Shown here one piece after another: positions 5,339 to 6,887 of a stretch of 6,887 nucleotides of DNA. Origin of the DNA: Prevotellaceae bacterium (GTDB taxonomy: Bacteria; Bacteroidota; Bacteroidia; Bacteroidales; UBA932); contig JAISDK010000144.1 of assembly GCA_031264875.1 (NCBI GenBank), forward strand, positions 1 to 6,887. The letters are read 5' to 3'. The translations under genes and the position numbers were made by a program. Each line of letters opens with the position of its first letter. The stretch's first letter is position 1. The notes beneath the pieces are model-generated. The model worked only from the letters and a program-made list of their open reading frames with translations. It did no database searches and had not been told where the DNA came from.

Positions 5339-6796
5339 ATGACATTGAAAAAGATATTTATAATGACAGTTGCTGCCGGCTGTTTTTCGCTATGTCCGCT
5401 TTTTGCCCGTAGCGACACTGCGATTGTGTTGAAAAAGAATGTATTGAAGGCCTCTGTCGAGACGTTTGGAATAAATACCGGAATATGGGCAATCGACCGT
5501 TATGTGATTGCTAATGATATTGTTTACAATATTGATTTCAACACGGTGAAAAGCAATTTCCGGCACGGTTTTGTATGGGACAACGACCAGTTTTCCACCA
5601 ATTTGCTTGGTCATCCCTATCATGGCGGGCTGTATTTCAACGCTGCACGCTGTAACGGCATGAGTTTCATTCAGTCTGTTCCTTATTCGGTTGCCGGAAG
5701 CCTGATGTGGGAGTATTTTATGGAAACCGAACCTCCGTCTATCAACGATTTCATTTCTACATCAATAGGCGGAGTTGCCCTTGGCGAAATAACGTTCCGG
5801 CTTTCCGGTTTGCTGATTGACGAGAGCGCTACGGGCTTCGGACGGTTTTGCCGTGAATTGCTTGTTACCGCCGTTTCTCCCATGCGCGGACTGAACCGGA
5901 TTATGTGCGGCGAGGCATGGAAGGTACGCAATACGTTGAATGACACTGACGACGATATTCCTGTCCACTTTTATATTGCATCCGGCCACAGGGGACTGGC
6001 GGAGGATTCGAAGATCAGGGACAGGCTAGATAATGGCATGTATGTTGATTTGCTGCTAAGTCACGGAAACATGTTTTCCGGTGACGGCGAAAGGCCGTAT
6101 GATGCTTTTACTCTGCGTACTTCGTTTAACTTCTTTTCACAGCAGCCCCTTGTCGGGAATGTTAATGTTACAGGCCAGCTGTGGGGAAAAAACATTCCCT
6201 TGAAGGATGAAAAGTCCACGGTACACTGGGGTATTTTTCAGCATTTTAACTATTACGATTCGAATACTGTAATGGCCGAGCGCCGTGTCAGTTCGTACCG
6301 TATTGCCGAAACGGCGGCTGTGGGTATAGGCGCTCAGTTTAAAAGAGATGCCGTGAAAAAATCTGTGTTTGTGTCGAGCATGTATCTCACAGGTATATTG
6401 CTTGGCGGCAGTATTACCGATTATTATCGTGTGGTCAATCGCGACTATAATCTTGGAAGTGGCTTCAGCTCAAAGTTTAGCGCGGGACTGCTTGGACGCA
6501 GGGCGGGGTTTAATGTGAAGGTTGAGGATTACCGGCTTTTTACGTGGAAGGGATATGATTCCAAAATGGATCTGTCTCAGCTGACGGCTTCCGAACAGCG
6601 TGTTTTGAATGTTCAGGGCGACAGTGGTAATGTGAAGTTTACAATCTGTAACACAAACTTTTATTATCATCTCCGGCAACGCTGCGTGCTTTCGCTCGAA
6701 ACGTCATATTATCTTCGCAGCAGCTATTACCGGCATTTTCCAGGTGTTAAATACCGGATTGTTGAAAGCAAGCTGGGCATTGGATACTTGTTTTGA
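5339..6796 (+). CDS. DUF3943-domain secreted protein, probable outer-membrane beta-barrel
   Basis: Function unknown; 485 residues from the chosen ATG. Residues 1-23 (MTLKKIFIMTVAAGCFSLCP, then LFA before Arg24) form a signal peptide with a likely cleavage after Ala23. The DUF3943 core lies at about 76-161. It is recognised from NDQFSTNLLGHPYHGGLYFN, MWEYFMETEPPSINDFISTS, and the GGVALGEITFR segment that follows. The rest is rich in alternating polar and aromatic segments typical of beta-strands, and the protein ends in GIGYLF, a C-terminal aromatic residue as in beta-barrel proteins inserted by the BAM complex. An upstream TTG at 5282 would add 19 residues but falls in the promoter and would bury the signal peptide. 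The gene appears to be transcribed alone, divergently from the repeat ORF/DUF6261 pair. Family membership is confident; the cellular role is not known. Confidence 0.88.
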   Translation: MTLKKIFIMTVAAGCFSLCPLFARSDTAIVLKKNVLKASVETFGINTGIWAIDRYVIANDIVYNIDFNTVKSNFRHGFVWDNDQFSTNLLGHPYHGGLYFNAARCNGMSFIQSVPYSVAGSLMWEYFMETEPPSINDFISTSIGGVALGEITFRLSGLLIDESATGFGRFCRELLVTAVSPMRGLNRIMCGEAWKVRNTLNDTDDDIPVHFYIASGHRGLAEDSKIRDRLDNGMYVDLLLSHGNMFSGDGERPYDAFTLRTSFNFFSQQPLVGNVNVTGQLWGKNIPLKDEKSTVHWGIFQHFNYYDSNTVMAERRVSSYRIAETAAVGIGAQFKRDAVKKSVFVSSMYLTGILLGGSITDYYRVVNRDYNLGSGFSSKFSAGLLGRRAGFNVKVEDYRLFTWKGYDSKMDLSQLTASEQRVLNVQGDSGNVKFTICNTNFYYHLRQRCVLSLETSYYLRSSYYRHFPGVKYRIVESKLGIGYLF

Positions 6797-6887
6797 GATG
6801 GATGCGATGGCCAATTGACTTCTCCAGCCGTTTCCTGTCATGTTTCTTTATGGAATGTGGCGCTCAAATATGCTATCATTGAGGTAA
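6797..6887. other. Window end, no feature seen
   Basis: The 91 bases after the DUF3943 stop codon show no open frame of useful length, no recognisable terminator hairpin and no RNA gene. Any downstream gene starts outside the window. Confidence 0.6.

Overview
The window looks like a chromosomal segment of a Bacteroidales-type bacterium (phylum Bacteroidota). The evidence is a DUF3943-type outer-membrane protein, a DUF6261-type protein, a long UbiD-family decarboxylase of the kind common in that phylum, weak Shine-Dalgarno signals, and intergenic motifs matching the Bacteroidota promoter consensus (-33 TTTG/TTG and -7 TAnnTTTG). Family names come from recognising sequence patterns; no database was searched.

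Layout. (1) Positions 1-2841 hold two plus-strand genes 12 bases apart, probably one transcript: a Gfo/Idh/MocA NAD(P)-dependent oxidoreductase that has lost its N-terminus at the window edge, and a complete UbiD-family decarboxylase. (2) Positions 2842-3287 lie between convergent genes and hold a dense cluster of palindromes built on a CCGCYGAT-like word, including a 35-bp-arm inverted repeat, a perfect 11-bp hairpin and a third, alternatively folding region. (3) Positions 3288-4869 are a minus-strand pair. The promoter-proximal ORF (205 codons) contains a 42-bp tandem repeat array read as 14-residue repeats. The distal gene encodes a DUF6261-like helical protein with a C-terminal beta-rich repeat module. 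A good minus-strand promoter sits just upstream of the pair. (4) Positions 4870-5338 are an AT-rich divergent intergenic region with promoter motifs for both directions and three hairpins that could form a structured leader or small RNA. (5) Positions 5339-6796 encode a secreted DUF3943 protein, probably an outer-membrane beta-barrel. (6) The last 91 bases hold no gene that I can see.

How it fits together. The oxidoreductase and decarboxylase may act in one small-molecule pathway, but no substrate can be read from the sequence. The repeat ORF and DUF6261 gene look like a separate accessory unit flanked by palindrome-rich DNA. This unit is the least explained part of the window and the best candidate for something undescribed: its tandem repeat is simultaneously a 14-residue coding repeat, a chain of near-palindromes, and a regular array of -7-like motifs on both strands.
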